This document shows, piece by piece, positions 33,360 to 41,798 of a stretch of DNA of 64,000 nucleotides. Positions within the stretch are counted from its first letter, which is position 1; each line of letters starts with the position of its first letter. Source of the DNA: an uncultured Sterolibacteriaceae bacterium (lineage in GTDB: Bacteria > Pseudomonadota > Gammaproteobacteria > Burkholderiales > Rhodocyclaceae). The DNA is taken from positions 62,001-126,000 of the forward strand of contig CALARK010000012.1 of assembly GCA_937888595.1 (NCBI GenBank). The letters run 5' to 3'. The notes beneath the pieces are model-generated. The model was not told the origin of the DNA, did no database searches, and saw only the letters and a list, made by a program, of their open reading frames with translations. The position numbers were made by a program, and so were the translations under genes.

Positions 33360-34386
33360 CGCTCGGCGTCACGGCCGCCGTGAGCGGTTGCCAGCTGTTG
33401 ATGACCCCGAGATGCGAGAACAGGCCGTTCAGCATGTGGAAGAGGATGCCGAGCATCACGCCGGCGAACACCTTGACGCTCACCGCACCCATGCGGTCGT
33501 GCGCGTAGGCGAAAGGCAGCGCCAGGGCCATCATCACCAGCGTCGCGAGCGGATAGAAGAGCTTCTTCCACAGGGCGATCTCGTAGCGCTGGGTCTTCTG
33601 CCGGTTCTCGCTCAAGTGGCGGATGTACTGGTAGAGGTTCGCCAGTGACATCCGTTCCGGTACCACCAGCAGGACCGAGAGGATGTCGGGATTGAGGCCG
33701 GAGGCCCATTGCACGGTTTCCTCGCGCGATACGCGTGCCTCCCCCTCGATGAAATCGGTACGCACGACAGCGGTCAGCTGCCAGTGCCCCGGCGGGATGA
33801 AGCTGCCCTTTTCAGCCTCGCTGACAGAACGCAGCCGATATGCCTCATCGAAGCTGTAGACCCGGATGCCGCGCAGGCTGGCATCGGGCAGCACGTCCCG
33901 CACGTTGATGAAGGACAGGCCGTCCTTCACCCACAGGCCGGAGCGGAACTCCTGCGCCACCAGCTGGCTCGTCGCCGCCAGCCGCAGTTGCTGCGCGGCC
34001 CGCTCGGCGGGCGGTGCCACGAACTCGCCGATGATGAAGGTGACCGCCACGAAAGCGATGCCGATCCGGCCGAGCGCGAGCAGCAGCGTGCCGGTCGACA
34101 GGCCCGAGGCACGCAAGACGGTGATCTCTGAATGGCGGGCGAGCAGCGTCAAGGCGTACAGCGTGCCGATCAACACGGCGATCGGCAGGATTTCGTAGGC
34201 CCGGCCGGGCAGCGTCAGGGCGACGTAGGCCAGCGCATCATGGAACTGATAGCTGCCCTTGCCGACGTCCTCCATCTCGTGGATCAGGTCGAAAAATGCG
34301 AACAGGGCCAGGAAAGCCGCCAGCACCAGGAGCGCCGCACCGTAGATTTCCCGCGCCAGGTGGCGCTCGTAGACTTTCAGCGCCAT
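33307..34386 (-). CDS. lptG: LPS export ABC transporter permease LptG
   Basis: LptG and LptF form the membrane part of the LptB2FG transporter that extracts lipopolysaccharide from the inner membrane. The 359-residue protein has the YjgQ pattern: an N-terminal pair of membrane segments, GEFVAPPAERAAQQLR, a periplasmic jellyroll-like middle and three C-terminal segments. It follows lptF with one base between. Confidence 0.95.
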   Translation of the reverse strand: MALKVYERHLAREIYGAALLVLAAFLALFAFFDLIHEMEDVGKGSYQFHDALAYVALTLPGRAYEILPIAVLIGTLYALTLLARHSEITVLRASGLSTGTLLLALGRIGIAFVAVTFIIGEFVAPPAERAAQQLRLAATSQLVAQEFRSGLWVKDGLSFINVRDVLPDASLRGIRVYSFDEAYRLRSVSEAEKGSFIPPGHWQLTAVVRTDFIEGEARVSREETVQWASGLNPDILSVLLVVPERMSLANLYQYIRHLSENRQKTQRYEIALWKKLFYPLATLVMMALALPFAYAHDRMGAVSVKVFAGVMLGILFHMLNGLFSHLGVINSWQPLTAAVTPSVMFLLAAGSMLWWVERR

Positions 34387-34387
34387 G

Positions 34388-35476
34388 TCACCGCCGCCGC
34401 TGCCATATCGAATAGACCGAAAGACGTTTCCAGAACAGGCCGACCAGCGCGAAACCCATCAGCAGATGCACGGCCCAGACGCCGACGGAAAACGGCATCC
34501 GCCCCTGTGCCACCCAGGCCTGGCTGACCGACAACAGGTTGCTGTAGATCATGAAAGTCAGGAGGGCGAAAATCAGGTTGTTGGTCCGTCCCGCACGCGG
34601 ATTGACGAAGGACAGCGGGATCGCCAGCAGGGCGAGCGTCAGGGCCGACAATGGCACGCCGATGCGCCACAGCAGTTCGCCGAGGTTGCCCGGATTCCGG
34701 TCGCGCAGCAGCTCGAGCGTCGTCAGGTTCTTGGCGGTCTTCTCGATGCCGAGGCTTTCCGCCGTTTCCATGCGGATGGCGTAGCGCTCGAATTCCATGA
34801 CGCGATACTCGCTGGATCCGGCGATCGTTTCGTAGCGACGTCCGCGCGACAGCACGATGAACTTGTCGCCGTTCGCCGCCACCTCCGAATGCCCCTCGGC
34901 TGCTGCCACGACCCCCTGGCGGCCATGCTGCATGGAGCTGATGAAGACGTTGCGGACCTTTTCCTCCTGCCCAGCCACGCCGCCGGTCGACTCGACGAAG
35001 AAGACGCGGTCGCCCTGCGCCGATTCCTTGAACGCCCCCGGACTGACGCGCGCCATATCGTCGCGTTGATCCATGCGCTTCTGGTATTCCGCGCGCTTGT
35101 TCAGCGCCCATGGGGACAGGAACAGCGCGAGCACGGCGATGGCAAGCACGATCGGCACGGCGAAGCGCAATACCGGACGAATCCAGGCGACGAGGGATAC
35201 CCCCGAGGAAAACCAGATCGCCATTTCCGAATCGCGGTAGACCCGTGACAGCGACAGCAGGATCGCCACGAACAGCGTCAGCGAAAGCAGCACCGGCAGG
35301 TAGTTGAGTGCCGCGAAGCCCAGCATGGCCGCGACCGCATCGGGCGCGATGCGACCGCCGGCCGCCTGGCCCAGCAGGCGGATCAGCTGCGTCGTCAGCA
35401 GGATGGCGAACAGGGCGACGAATACCGCCGCGGCTGTCTGGGCAAATTCGCGCCGCGCGGCGCGCTGGAAAATCAT
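34388..35476 (-). CDS. lptF: LPS export ABC transporter permease LptF
   Basis: Partner permease of LptG. The 362-residue YjgP-type protein starts MIFQRAARREFAQTAAAVF and has the paired terminal membrane segments plus IPLSFVNPRAGRTNN before the last helices. lptF-lptG on one strand with pepA divergent is the standard proteobacterial arrangement. Confidence 0.95.
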   Translation of the reverse strand: MIFQRAARREFAQTAAAVFVALFAILLTTQLIRLLGQAAGGRIAPDAVAAMLGFAALNYLPVLLSLTLFVAILLSLSRVYRDSEMAIWFSSGVSLVAWIRPVLRFAVPIVLAIAVLALFLSPWALNKRAEYQKRMDQRDDMARVSPGAFKESAQGDRVFFVESTGGVAGQEEKVRNVFISSMQHGRQGVVAAAEGHSEVAANGDKFIVLSRGRRYETIAGSSEYRVMEFERYAIRMETAESLGIEKTAKNLTTLELLRDRNPGNLGELLWRIGVPLSALTLALLAIPLSFVNPRAGRTNNLIFALLTFMIYSNLLSVSQAWVAQGRMPFSVGVWAVHLLMGFALVGLFWKRLSVYSIWQRRR

Positions 35477-35576
35477 CGTCTGACCGGAACTGAAAATTGC
35501 GAATTCGCCGCCGGAATCGGGATATCCGGGAAAAATTGCTTAAACTTCAAACTTTCCCGATCCCGAGGAGTATGCG

Positions 35577-37100
35577 GTGGAATTTAGCATAAAGAGCGGC
35601 AGCCCGGAAAAGCAGCGGACGGCCTGCGTGGTCGTCGGCGTCTTCGAACCCAGAAAACTTTCACTGGCGGCCGAGCTGCTCGACAACGCCGCGCGCGGCT
35701 ACCTGTCGGACCTGCTGCGCCGCGGCGACATGGAAGGCAAGGCCGGCACCACGCTGTTATTGCAGAAGATTCCCGGCTGCGAGGCCGACCGCATCCTGCT
35801 GGTCGGCCTGGGCAAGGAGCGCGAGTTCCGCGAAAACGAATATCGCGCCGCCATCACCGCCACCGTGAAGACTCTCAACGATACCGGCGGGTTCGACGGC
35901 ACGCTCTACCTCACCGAGCTACCGGTGAAGAAGCGCGATGTCGCTTGGCGTGTCCGCCAGGCGGCCATCGTCGTGGAGGAAGCCCTCTACCGCTTCGACC
36001 AGCTCAAGTCGAAAAAGGACGAGGTGCGCCGCCCGCTGCGCAAGCTCACCTTCTGCGTCGAGCGCCGTACCGAACTGGCGCCGGCGGAGCAGGCGCTCGC
36101 CGAAGGGCAGGCCATCGCCGCCGGCATGGGCTTCATGAAGAACCTCGCCAACCAGCCGGGCAACATCTGCCACCCGACCTGGCTGGCCGAGCAGGCACGC
36201 GTCATGGCCGGCGAACACGGCCTGCCGGTCGAGGTGCTCGGCCGCGCTGAAATGGAACAGCTCGGCATGCATTCGCTGCTGGCGGTGTCGAAAGGCTCGC
36301 ACCAGCCGCCGCAGTTCATCGTGGTCAAGTACGAGGGCGGCAAGCCCGGCCAGAAACCGATCGTGCTGGTCGGCAAGGGCGTCACCTTCGACACCGGCGG
36401 CATCTCGCTCAAGCCCGCGCCCGAGATGGACGAGATGAAGTACGACATGTCCGGCGCCGCCAGCGTGCTGGCGACGGTCAAGGCGGCGGCGCTGATGAAG
36501 CTGCCGCTGAACGTGATCGCCGTGGTGCCGACGGTCGAGAACATGCCCGGCGGCAGCGCCACGCGTCCCGGCGACATCGTCGCCTCGATGTCCGGCCAGA
36601 CCATCGAGATCCTCAATACCGACGCCGAAGGCCGCCTGATCCTCTGCGATGCGCTGACCTACGTCGAGCGCTTCGAACCCGAGTGCGTCGTCGATGTCGC
36701 CACGCTGACCGGCGCCTGCGTCATCGCTCTCGGCCACGTCGTCAGCGGCCTGCTCGCCAACGACGACGGCCTCGCGCGCGAGTTGCACGATGCCGGGCAG
36801 GCCAGCTGGGACCGCGCCTGGCAAATGCCGCTGCTCGAGGACTACCAGGAGCAGCTCAAGAGCAACTTCGCCGACATGGCCAACATCGGTGGCCGAGCTG
36901 CCGGCACGATCACGGCAGCCGCCTTCCTGTCGCGCTTCACGAAGAAATACGACTGGGCGCACCTCGACATCGCCGGCACGGCCTGGAAGTCCGGCAAGGA
37001 CAAGGGCTCGACCGGGCGTCCCGTCCCGCTGCTGACCCATTTCCTGCTCGCCCGCGCCGAGAAGGCCGCAAAAGTCGGTGCCGGCGGGACGGCGAAGTGA
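35577..37100 (+). CDS. pepA: Leucyl aminopeptidase (M17)
   Basis: PepA is a two-metal cytosolic aminopeptidase, and in some bacteria a DNA-binding factor. The 507-residue protein has GKGVTFDTGGISLKP with metal ligands and the family signature NTDAEGRLILCDAL. The GTG at 35577 with GAGGAG six bases upstream is the start; an ATG five bases earlier is out of frame. The last residues (K-V-G-A-G-G-T-A-K) are encoded by a repeat copy that extends the C-terminus to the stop codon, which overlaps the holC start. Confidence 0.97.
   Translation: MEFSIKSGSPEKQRTACVVVGVFEPRKLSLAAELLDNAARGYLSDLLRRGDMEGKAGTTLLLQKIPGCEADRILLVGLGKEREFRENEYRAAITATVKTLNDTGGFDGTLYLTELPVKKRDVAWRVRQAAIVVEEALYRFDQLKSKKDEVRRPLRKLTFCVERRTELAPAEQALAEGQAIAAGMGFMKNLANQPGNICHPTWLAEQARVMAGEHGLPVEVLGRAEMEQLGMHSLLAVSKGSHQPPQFIVVKYEGGKPGQKPIVLVGKGVTFDTGGISLKPAPEMDEMKYDMSGAASVLATVKAAALMKLPLNVIAVVPTVENMPGGSATRPGDIVASMSGQTIEILNTDAEGRLILCDALTYVERFEPECVVDVATLTGACVIALGHVVSGLLANDDGLARELHDAGQASWDRAWQMPLLEDYQEQLKSNFADMANIGGRAAGTITAAAFLSRFTKKYDWAHLDIAGTAWKSGKDKGSTGRPVPLLTHFLLARAEKAAKVGAGGTAK
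37070..37093 (-). repeat. Dispersed 24-bp repeat, copy 13 (3' end of pepA)
   Basis: A single mismatch (GGTGCC). It encodes the last residues of PepA and ends four bases before the pepA stop/holC start overlap. Confidence 0.9.
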
Positions 37101-37522
37101 CGAAGGTTTCCTTCCTTCACGGTGCGGCCGACCGCATCCAGGCCGCTGCCCAGTGGCTGCAGCAGGCCTGGGCGCGCCGGGAGGCGGTGCTGGTGTATGT
37201 GCCGGACGCGGAACAGGCGAACCGGCTCGACCGCCTCCTCTGGACACAGCCGCAGCTCTCCTTCATGCCCCATTGCCGCGCCGATTCCCCCCTTGCAGCA
37301 GAAACGCCGATCCTGCTCACCGACCGGCTCGATGCGCCGCCACAGGACCATTGCCTGCTCAATCTCGGCAATGAGCTGCAAACGGCCTTCTCCCGCTTCG
37401 AGGAACTCGTCGAGATCGTCAGCACCGATGACGCCGACCGCCTGCCGGCGCGCGAGCGTTTCAAGTTCTATCGCGAACGCGGCTACGCGATCGACAGCCG
37501 CGACATCTCCGGAGGCCTGTGA
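37097..37522 (+). CDS. holC: DNA polymerase III chi subunit
   Basis: Chi links the clamp loader to SSB. The 141-residue protein has VSFLHGAADRIQAAAQWL, ADSPLAAETPILLTD and FKFYRERGYAIDSRD, matching the HolC fold. The GTG start overlaps the pepA stop (GTGA). pepA-holC-valS is a conserved order. Confidence 0.93.
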   Translation: MTKVSFLHGAADRIQAAAQWLQQAWARREAVLVYVPDAEQANRLDRLLWTQPQLSFMPHCRADSPLAAETPILLTDRLDAPPQDHCLLNLGNELQTAFSRFEELVEIVSTDDADRLPARERFKFYRERGYAIDSRDISGGL

Positions 37523-37917
37523 TGCCGGACGAACGCGACGTCATCGACCAGGCCGATGCGTTGATGCGCCGGCACCGCAGCTTCGTGGCCCGGCCCAGCG
37601 ATGCGGCGTCCCGGGAGCAGGCCCGGGACGAGCCCGTCGACATCGACCTCCCGGTCCTGACGGAAATCGTCGCCGATGATGACATCACGCCCCGCGACAT
37701 TCGTGCCGTGCTCGACGCCCTCGGCGACGAAATCGATGCCGAGCTGTCGTCCTGGCTGGTCGAGGTGCTGCCGGCTGCCGTGGCGAACGCCAGCCAGCAG
37801 ATCCTCGCCGAACTGGATGCCAAGGCCCGCAATACCCTGCTGCCGCGTCTGCGCGAGATTCTCGACAGGGAGCGCGAACAGGTGCGGCAGCAGGGTATTG
37901 AAGGCCAGTCGCTATAA
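37522..37917 (+). CDS. Conserved hypothetical protein between holC and valS
   Basis: A 131-residue, acidic, helix-rich protein with no recognised domain. It starts MPDERDVIDQADALMRRHRS and ends with the helix ARNTLLPRLREILDRERE. The ATG at 37522 has GGAGG six bases upstream and overlaps the holC stop; a GTG three bases earlier is possible. Similar small proteins occur between holC and valS in Betaproteobacteria as far as I recall. Function unknown. Confidence 0.75.
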   Translation: MPDERDVIDQADALMRRHRSFVARPSDAASREQARDEPVDIDLPVLTEIVADDDITPRDIRAVLDALGDEIDAELSSWLVEVLPAAVANASQQILAELDAKARNTLLPRLREILDREREQVRQQGIEGQSL

Positions 37918-37956
37918 TTCGGCCTCTCCGTTTCACCCCGCCCAACCGACCTTTCC

Positions 37957-40815
37957 ATGGAACTCGCCAAAAGCTTCGAGCCCGCCGACATCGAGCGGCG
38001 CTGGTATCCCGTCTGGGAATCGAACGGCTATTTCGCCGCCGGCCTCGACACGACGAAATCAGACAATTTCTGCATCCTGCTGCCGCCGCCGAACGTCACC
38101 GGCACGCTGCACATGGGCCACGGCTTCAACCAGGCGATCATGGACGCGCTCACGCGCTACCACCGCATGCGTGGTGCCAACACGCTGTGGCAACCGGGCA
38201 CCGACCACGCCGGCATCGCGACGCAGATCGTCGTCGAACGTCAACTCGACGCGCAGGGCATTTCTCGCCACGACCTTGGCCGCGAGAAGTTCCTCGAAAA
38301 GGTCTGGGAATGGAAGGAATACTCTGGCGGCACCATCACGCGCCAGATGCGCCGGCTCGGCACCTCGCCCGACTGGACGCGCGAGCGCTTCACGATGGAC
38401 GCCGGCCTGTCGAAGATCGTCACCGAGACCTTCGTGCGCCTCTACAAGGAAGGCCTGATCTACCGCGGAAAGCGCCTCGTCAACTGGGACCCGAAACTGC
38501 TCACCGCCGTTTCCGACCTCGAAGTCGTCAGCGAGGAAGAAGACGGCTTCATGTGGGAGATCAGCTACCCCTTCGCCTGCGGTAACGGCAGTCTCACCGT
38601 CGCCACGACGCGTCCGGAAACCATGCTCGGCGACGTCGCCGTGGCGGTGAATCCCGAGGATGAGCGTTACCGGCACCTGATCGGCAAGGAACTCGTGCTG
38701 CCGCTCACCGGCCGCACCATCCCGGTCATCGCCGACGCCTACGTCGACAAGGAATTTGGCACCGGCTGCGTCAAGATCACGCCGGCGCACGACTTCAACG
38801 ACTGGCAGGTCGGCCATCGCCACGGCCTGCAGCCGATCAGCATCTTCACGCTCGACGCGCGCATCAATGAACACGGTCCCGAGAAATACCGCGGCATGGA
38901 CCGTTACGAGGCCCGCAAGGCGATCGTCGCCGACCTCGAAGCGGAAGGCCTGCTGCTCGCCACCAAGCCGCACAAGCTGATGGTTCCGCGCGGCGACCGT
39001 ACCAACGCGGTCATCGAGCCGATGCTCACCGACCAATGGTTCGTCGCCATGTCCAAGCCCGGCGCCGACGGCACGAGTATCGCTGGTAAGGCACTCGAAT
39101 GCGTCGCCTCGGGCGAAATCAAATTCGTGCCCGAGAACTGGGTCAATACCTACAACCAGTGGCTCAACAACATCCAGGACTGGTGCATCTCGCGCCAGTT
39201 GTGGTGGGGCCACCAGATTCCTGCGTGGTACAGCGACGACGGCCGCTGCTACGTCGCGCACGACGAGGCCGAAGCGTATGCGCAGGCCAGGAACGACGGC
39301 TACAGCGGCGGACTGGAGCGCGATCCGGACGTCCTCGACACCTGGTACTCCTCGGCGCTGTGGCCCTTCTCGACGCTCGACTGGACGCCCGAGTGGCCGA
39401 CGAAATCGAATCCGGCACTGGATCTCTACCTGCCTTCGACGGTGCTGGTCACCGGCTTCGACATCATCTTCTTCTGGGTCGCGCGCATGGTCATGATGAC
39501 CAAGCACATCACCGGCAAGATCCCGTTCAAGCACATCTATGTGCATGGTCTGATCCGCGATGCGGAAGGCCAGAAGATGAGCAAGTCGAAGGGCAACGTG
39601 CTCGACCCGATCGACCTGATCGATGGCATCTCGCTCGACGACCTGGTGAAGAAACGCACCACCGGCCTGATGAACCCGAAGGATGCGCCGAAGATCGAGA
39701 AACGCACCCGCAAGGAGTACCCGAACGGCATTCCCGGCTTCGGCACCGACGCGCTGCGCTTCACCTTCCTCTCGCTCGCCTCCCCCGGCCGCGACATCAA
39801 GTTCGACATGCAGCGCTGCGAGGGCTACCGCAATTTCTGCAACAAGCTGTGGAACGCCACCCGCTTCGTGCTGATGAATTGCGAGGGCAAGGACTGCGGC
39901 ATCGACCTCCCCTCAGGCGAATCCTGCAACAGCGGCCACTTGGACTTTTCCCCGGCCGACCGCTGGATCGTGAGCCTCCTGCAGCGTACCGAGGCAGAAG
40001 TCGCAAAGCACTTCGCCGACTACCGCTTCGACCTGCTGGCGAAGTCGCTCTATGAATTCGTCTGGGACGAATATTGCGATTGGTACGTCGAACTCGCCAA
40101 GGTGCAGTTGCAGAACGGCAGCGAGGCGCAGCAACGCGCCACGCGCCGAACGCTGCTGCGCGTGCTCGAAACCACGCTGCGCCTCGCCCACCCGCTGATT
40201 CCCTTTATCACCGAGGAGCTCTGGCAGACCGTGGCCCCGCTGGCCGGCCGTATCAAGGGAAATGCGTGCGGGACAACGCACGCAGAAGTCGGCGCCGGCG
40301 AGACGGCGACGATCATGCTGCAGTCCTATCCGACTAGCAACCCGGATCGCATCGACGCAGCATCGGAAGCCTGGGTCGCGACGCTCAAGTCACTCGTCAC
40401 CGCCTGCCGCAGCCTGCGCGGCGAGATGAACATTTCGCCGGCCCAGAAGGTACCGTTAGTCGGCGCCGGCGAGACGGCTGCAATGGCCGCCTACGCACCC
40501 TACCTCGCTGCGCTCGCCAAGCTGTCCGAAGTATCGGCCGTCGAATCGCTGCCCGATGGCGAAGCCCCTGTACAGATCGTCGGCGACTTCCGGCTCATGC
40601 TGAAAATCGAGATCGACATCGCCGCCGAGAAGGAACGCCTCGGCAAGGAGTTCACCCGCGTCGAGGGCGAAATTGCCAAGGCCGAAAAGAAGCTGGCAAC
40701 CGAAAGCTTCGTCGCCCGCGCCCCCGAAGCCGTGGTGGCCCAGGAACGCGAACGGCTGGCAAGCTTCAACGCATTGCGCGAGAAGCTTGCCAGCCAGTTG
40801 TCCCGACTGGGTTAG
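37957..40815 (+). CDS. valS: Valyl-tRNA synthetase
   Basis: This class Ia synthetase charges tRNA-Val and edits threonine. The 952-residue protein has the HIGH motif PPNVTGTLHMGHGFN, the editing-domain ATTRPETMLGDVAVAVNP, KMSKSKGNV, and a C-terminal coiled-coil arm (EIDIAAEKERLGKEFTRVEG). Two repeat copies only 170 bases apart encode E-V-G-A-G-E-T-A (residues about 777-784) and L-V-G-A-G-E-T-A (about 833-840), on either side of the helix segment that starts EAWVATLKSLVTACRSLRGE. The end overlaps the next convergent gene by four bases. Confidence 0.98.
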   Translation: MELAKSFEPADIERRWYPVWESNGYFAAGLDTTKSDNFCILLPPPNVTGTLHMGHGFNQAIMDALTRYHRMRGANTLWQPGTDHAGIATQIVVERQLDAQGISRHDLGREKFLEKVWEWKEYSGGTITRQMRRLGTSPDWTRERFTMDAGLSKIVTETFVRLYKEGLIYRGKRLVNWDPKLLTAVSDLEVVSEEEDGFMWEISYPFACGNGSLTVATTRPETMLGDVAVAVNPEDERYRHLIGKELVLPLTGRTIPVIADAYVDKEFGTGCVKITPAHDFNDWQVGHRHGLQPISIFTLDARINEHGPEKYRGMDRYEARKAIVADLEAEGLLLATKPHKLMVPRGDRTNAVIEPMLTDQWFVAMSKPGADGTSIAGKALECVASGEIKFVPENWVNTYNQWLNNIQDWCISRQLWWGHQIPAWYSDDGRCYVAHDEAEAYAQARNDGYSGGLERDPDVLDTWYSSALWPFSTLDWTPEWPTKSNPALDLYLPSTVLVTGFDIIFFWVARMVMMTKHITGKIPFKHIYVHGLIRDAEGQKMSKSKGNVLDPIDLIDGISLDDLVKKRTTGLMNPKDAPKIEKRTRKEYPNGIPGFGTDALRFTFLSLASPGRDIKFDMQRCEGYRNFCNKLWNATRFVLMNCEGKDCGIDLPSGESCNSGHLDFSPADRWIVSLLQRTEAEVAKHFADYRFDLLAKSLYEFVWDEYCDWYVELAKVQLQNGSEAQQRATRRTLLRVLETTLRLAHPLIPFITEELWQTVAPLAGRIKGNACGTTHAEVGAGETATIMLQSYPTSNPDRIDAASEAWVATLKSLVTACRSLRGEMNISPAQKVPLVGAGETAAMAAYAPYLAALAKLSEVSAVESLPDGEAPVQIVGDFRLMLKIEIDIAAEKERLGKEFTRVEGEIAKAEKKLATESFVARAPEAVVAQERERLASFNALREKLASQLSRLG
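40284..40307 (-). repeat. Dispersed 24-bp repeat, copy 14 (in valS)
   Basis: Perfect core of the T-subtype with one change in the A-run (AGAA). Reads E-V-G-A-G-E-T-A. Confidence 0.92.
40455..40478 (-). repeat. Dispersed 24-bp repeat, copy 15 (in valS)
   Basis: Perfect core, but the A-run is replaced by GTTA. Reads L-V-G-A-G-E-T-A in the same frame as copy 14, 170 bases downstream. Confidence 0.9.
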
Positions 40816-41702
40816 TTACCGGCCTGTACTGTGTAGGTGCCGCCGGCCACTTTGGCCATCATGCCGGCGGTACTGTCCGGGTGGCTGGAAATGCCCATGA
40901 AGGAAAACATGCCGAGATCCGGCCAGGCCAGTGCGGTGCGGTAGCGCCCGAACAGCGAGTAGGCCTTGTTGTCGACGACGAAGATCTCCCATGGCAGGGC
41001 GGCGATATGGTCAGGGCCGATCTTCTTCGCCCACCAGCCTTCGCCATCTTCCGCATCGTTGGTGGCAACGCCGAACACGGCGATCTTCTTCTCGGGGATC
41101 ACAACCTCATAGACCTTCGCGGTCTTGGCGACACCCTTGGACAGGTTGTCGCGAATCGTCTTCACCGCCTCGTCGAAACCGCCGCCATAGGTCTTGAGTT
41201 CGCTCTTGTCCTCGAATTTCTCCATGCCTGCCATGTAGCGATATCCGGGTAGGTCCGCCGGTTCGACATTGCCACCAAACCCCTTGCCGGCTCCCAGCGC
41301 CTGCTGCAATTTGCCGGAAGTCGCCTTGACGGCGCCTTCGGCCTTGCTGTAGTTGCCTCGCAGGTAAGCGCGCTGCCAATATTCGAGATTCTGGTAGCTC
41401 ACCGCCCCATCAGCTTTCACGCCAATGCGGATCGGTAAACCAACCACGGCCGAACCGCCGACAGCAGTCAACGCGGAAGAAAAACCCGGCTCGGTCACGA
41501 TGATCGAGGCATGGGTCGGAATACCGGCAGGCATGTGATGGCCGATTACCGTAAAGCCGGCAGCAGTCAACTTCTGCTCGGTCGCCGCAACCACGGCCTT
41601 GAGATCACCGCCCGAAACCTTGTTCCCATCGACATAAGGTTGCAGCGCATGGGCCAGGAAAGATGCGGCTGCCAGCGCAGCACCAACTATGATTCTTTTC
41701 AT
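40812..41702 (-). CDS. Exported protein with DUF302-like region, unknown function
   Basis: The 296-residue protein has a signal peptide (MKRIIVGAALAAASFLAHA). The segment GLPIRIGVKADGAVSYQNLE resembles the strand pair of DUF302 proteins, but I am not certain of the family. The second half includes VVIPEKKIAVFGVATNDAE and IAALPWEIFVVDNKAYSLFG. The gene has GAGGAG before its ATG and lies downstream of a FadL-like porin gene but beyond its terminator, so it is probably transcribed alone. No catalytic motif can be named. Confidence 0.6.
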   Translation of the reverse strand: MKRIIVGAALAAASFLAHALQPYVDGNKVSGGDLKAVVAATEQKLTAAGFTVIGHHMPAGIPTHASIIVTEPGFSSALTAVGGSAVVGLPIRIGVKADGAVSYQNLEYWQRAYLRGNYSKAEGAVKATSGKLQQALGAGKGFGGNVEPADLPGYRYMAGMEKFEDKSELKTYGGGFDEAVKTIRDNLSKGVAKTAKVYEVVIPEKKIAVFGVATNDAEDGEGWWAKKIGPDHIAALPWEIFVVDNKAYSLFGRYRTALAWPDLGMFSFMGISSHPDSTAGMMAKVAGGTYTVQAGN

Positions 41703-41755
41703 GACGTCTCCTCTGTTTATGTTCGGGTTGATTGTATTTATATAGTGCAGATATG

Positions 41756-41781
41756 AAAAAGGCCGGCAAGGCCGGCCTTTT
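41756..41781 (-). terminator. Terminator of the FadL-like gene
   Basis: GGCCGGC-AAG-GCCGGCC stem with an A5 on the left and T4 on the right. On the minus strand it ends transcription of the porin gene 18 bases after its stop. Confidence 0.9.
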
Positions 41782-41798
41782 CAGCAGCGATACAGCGA

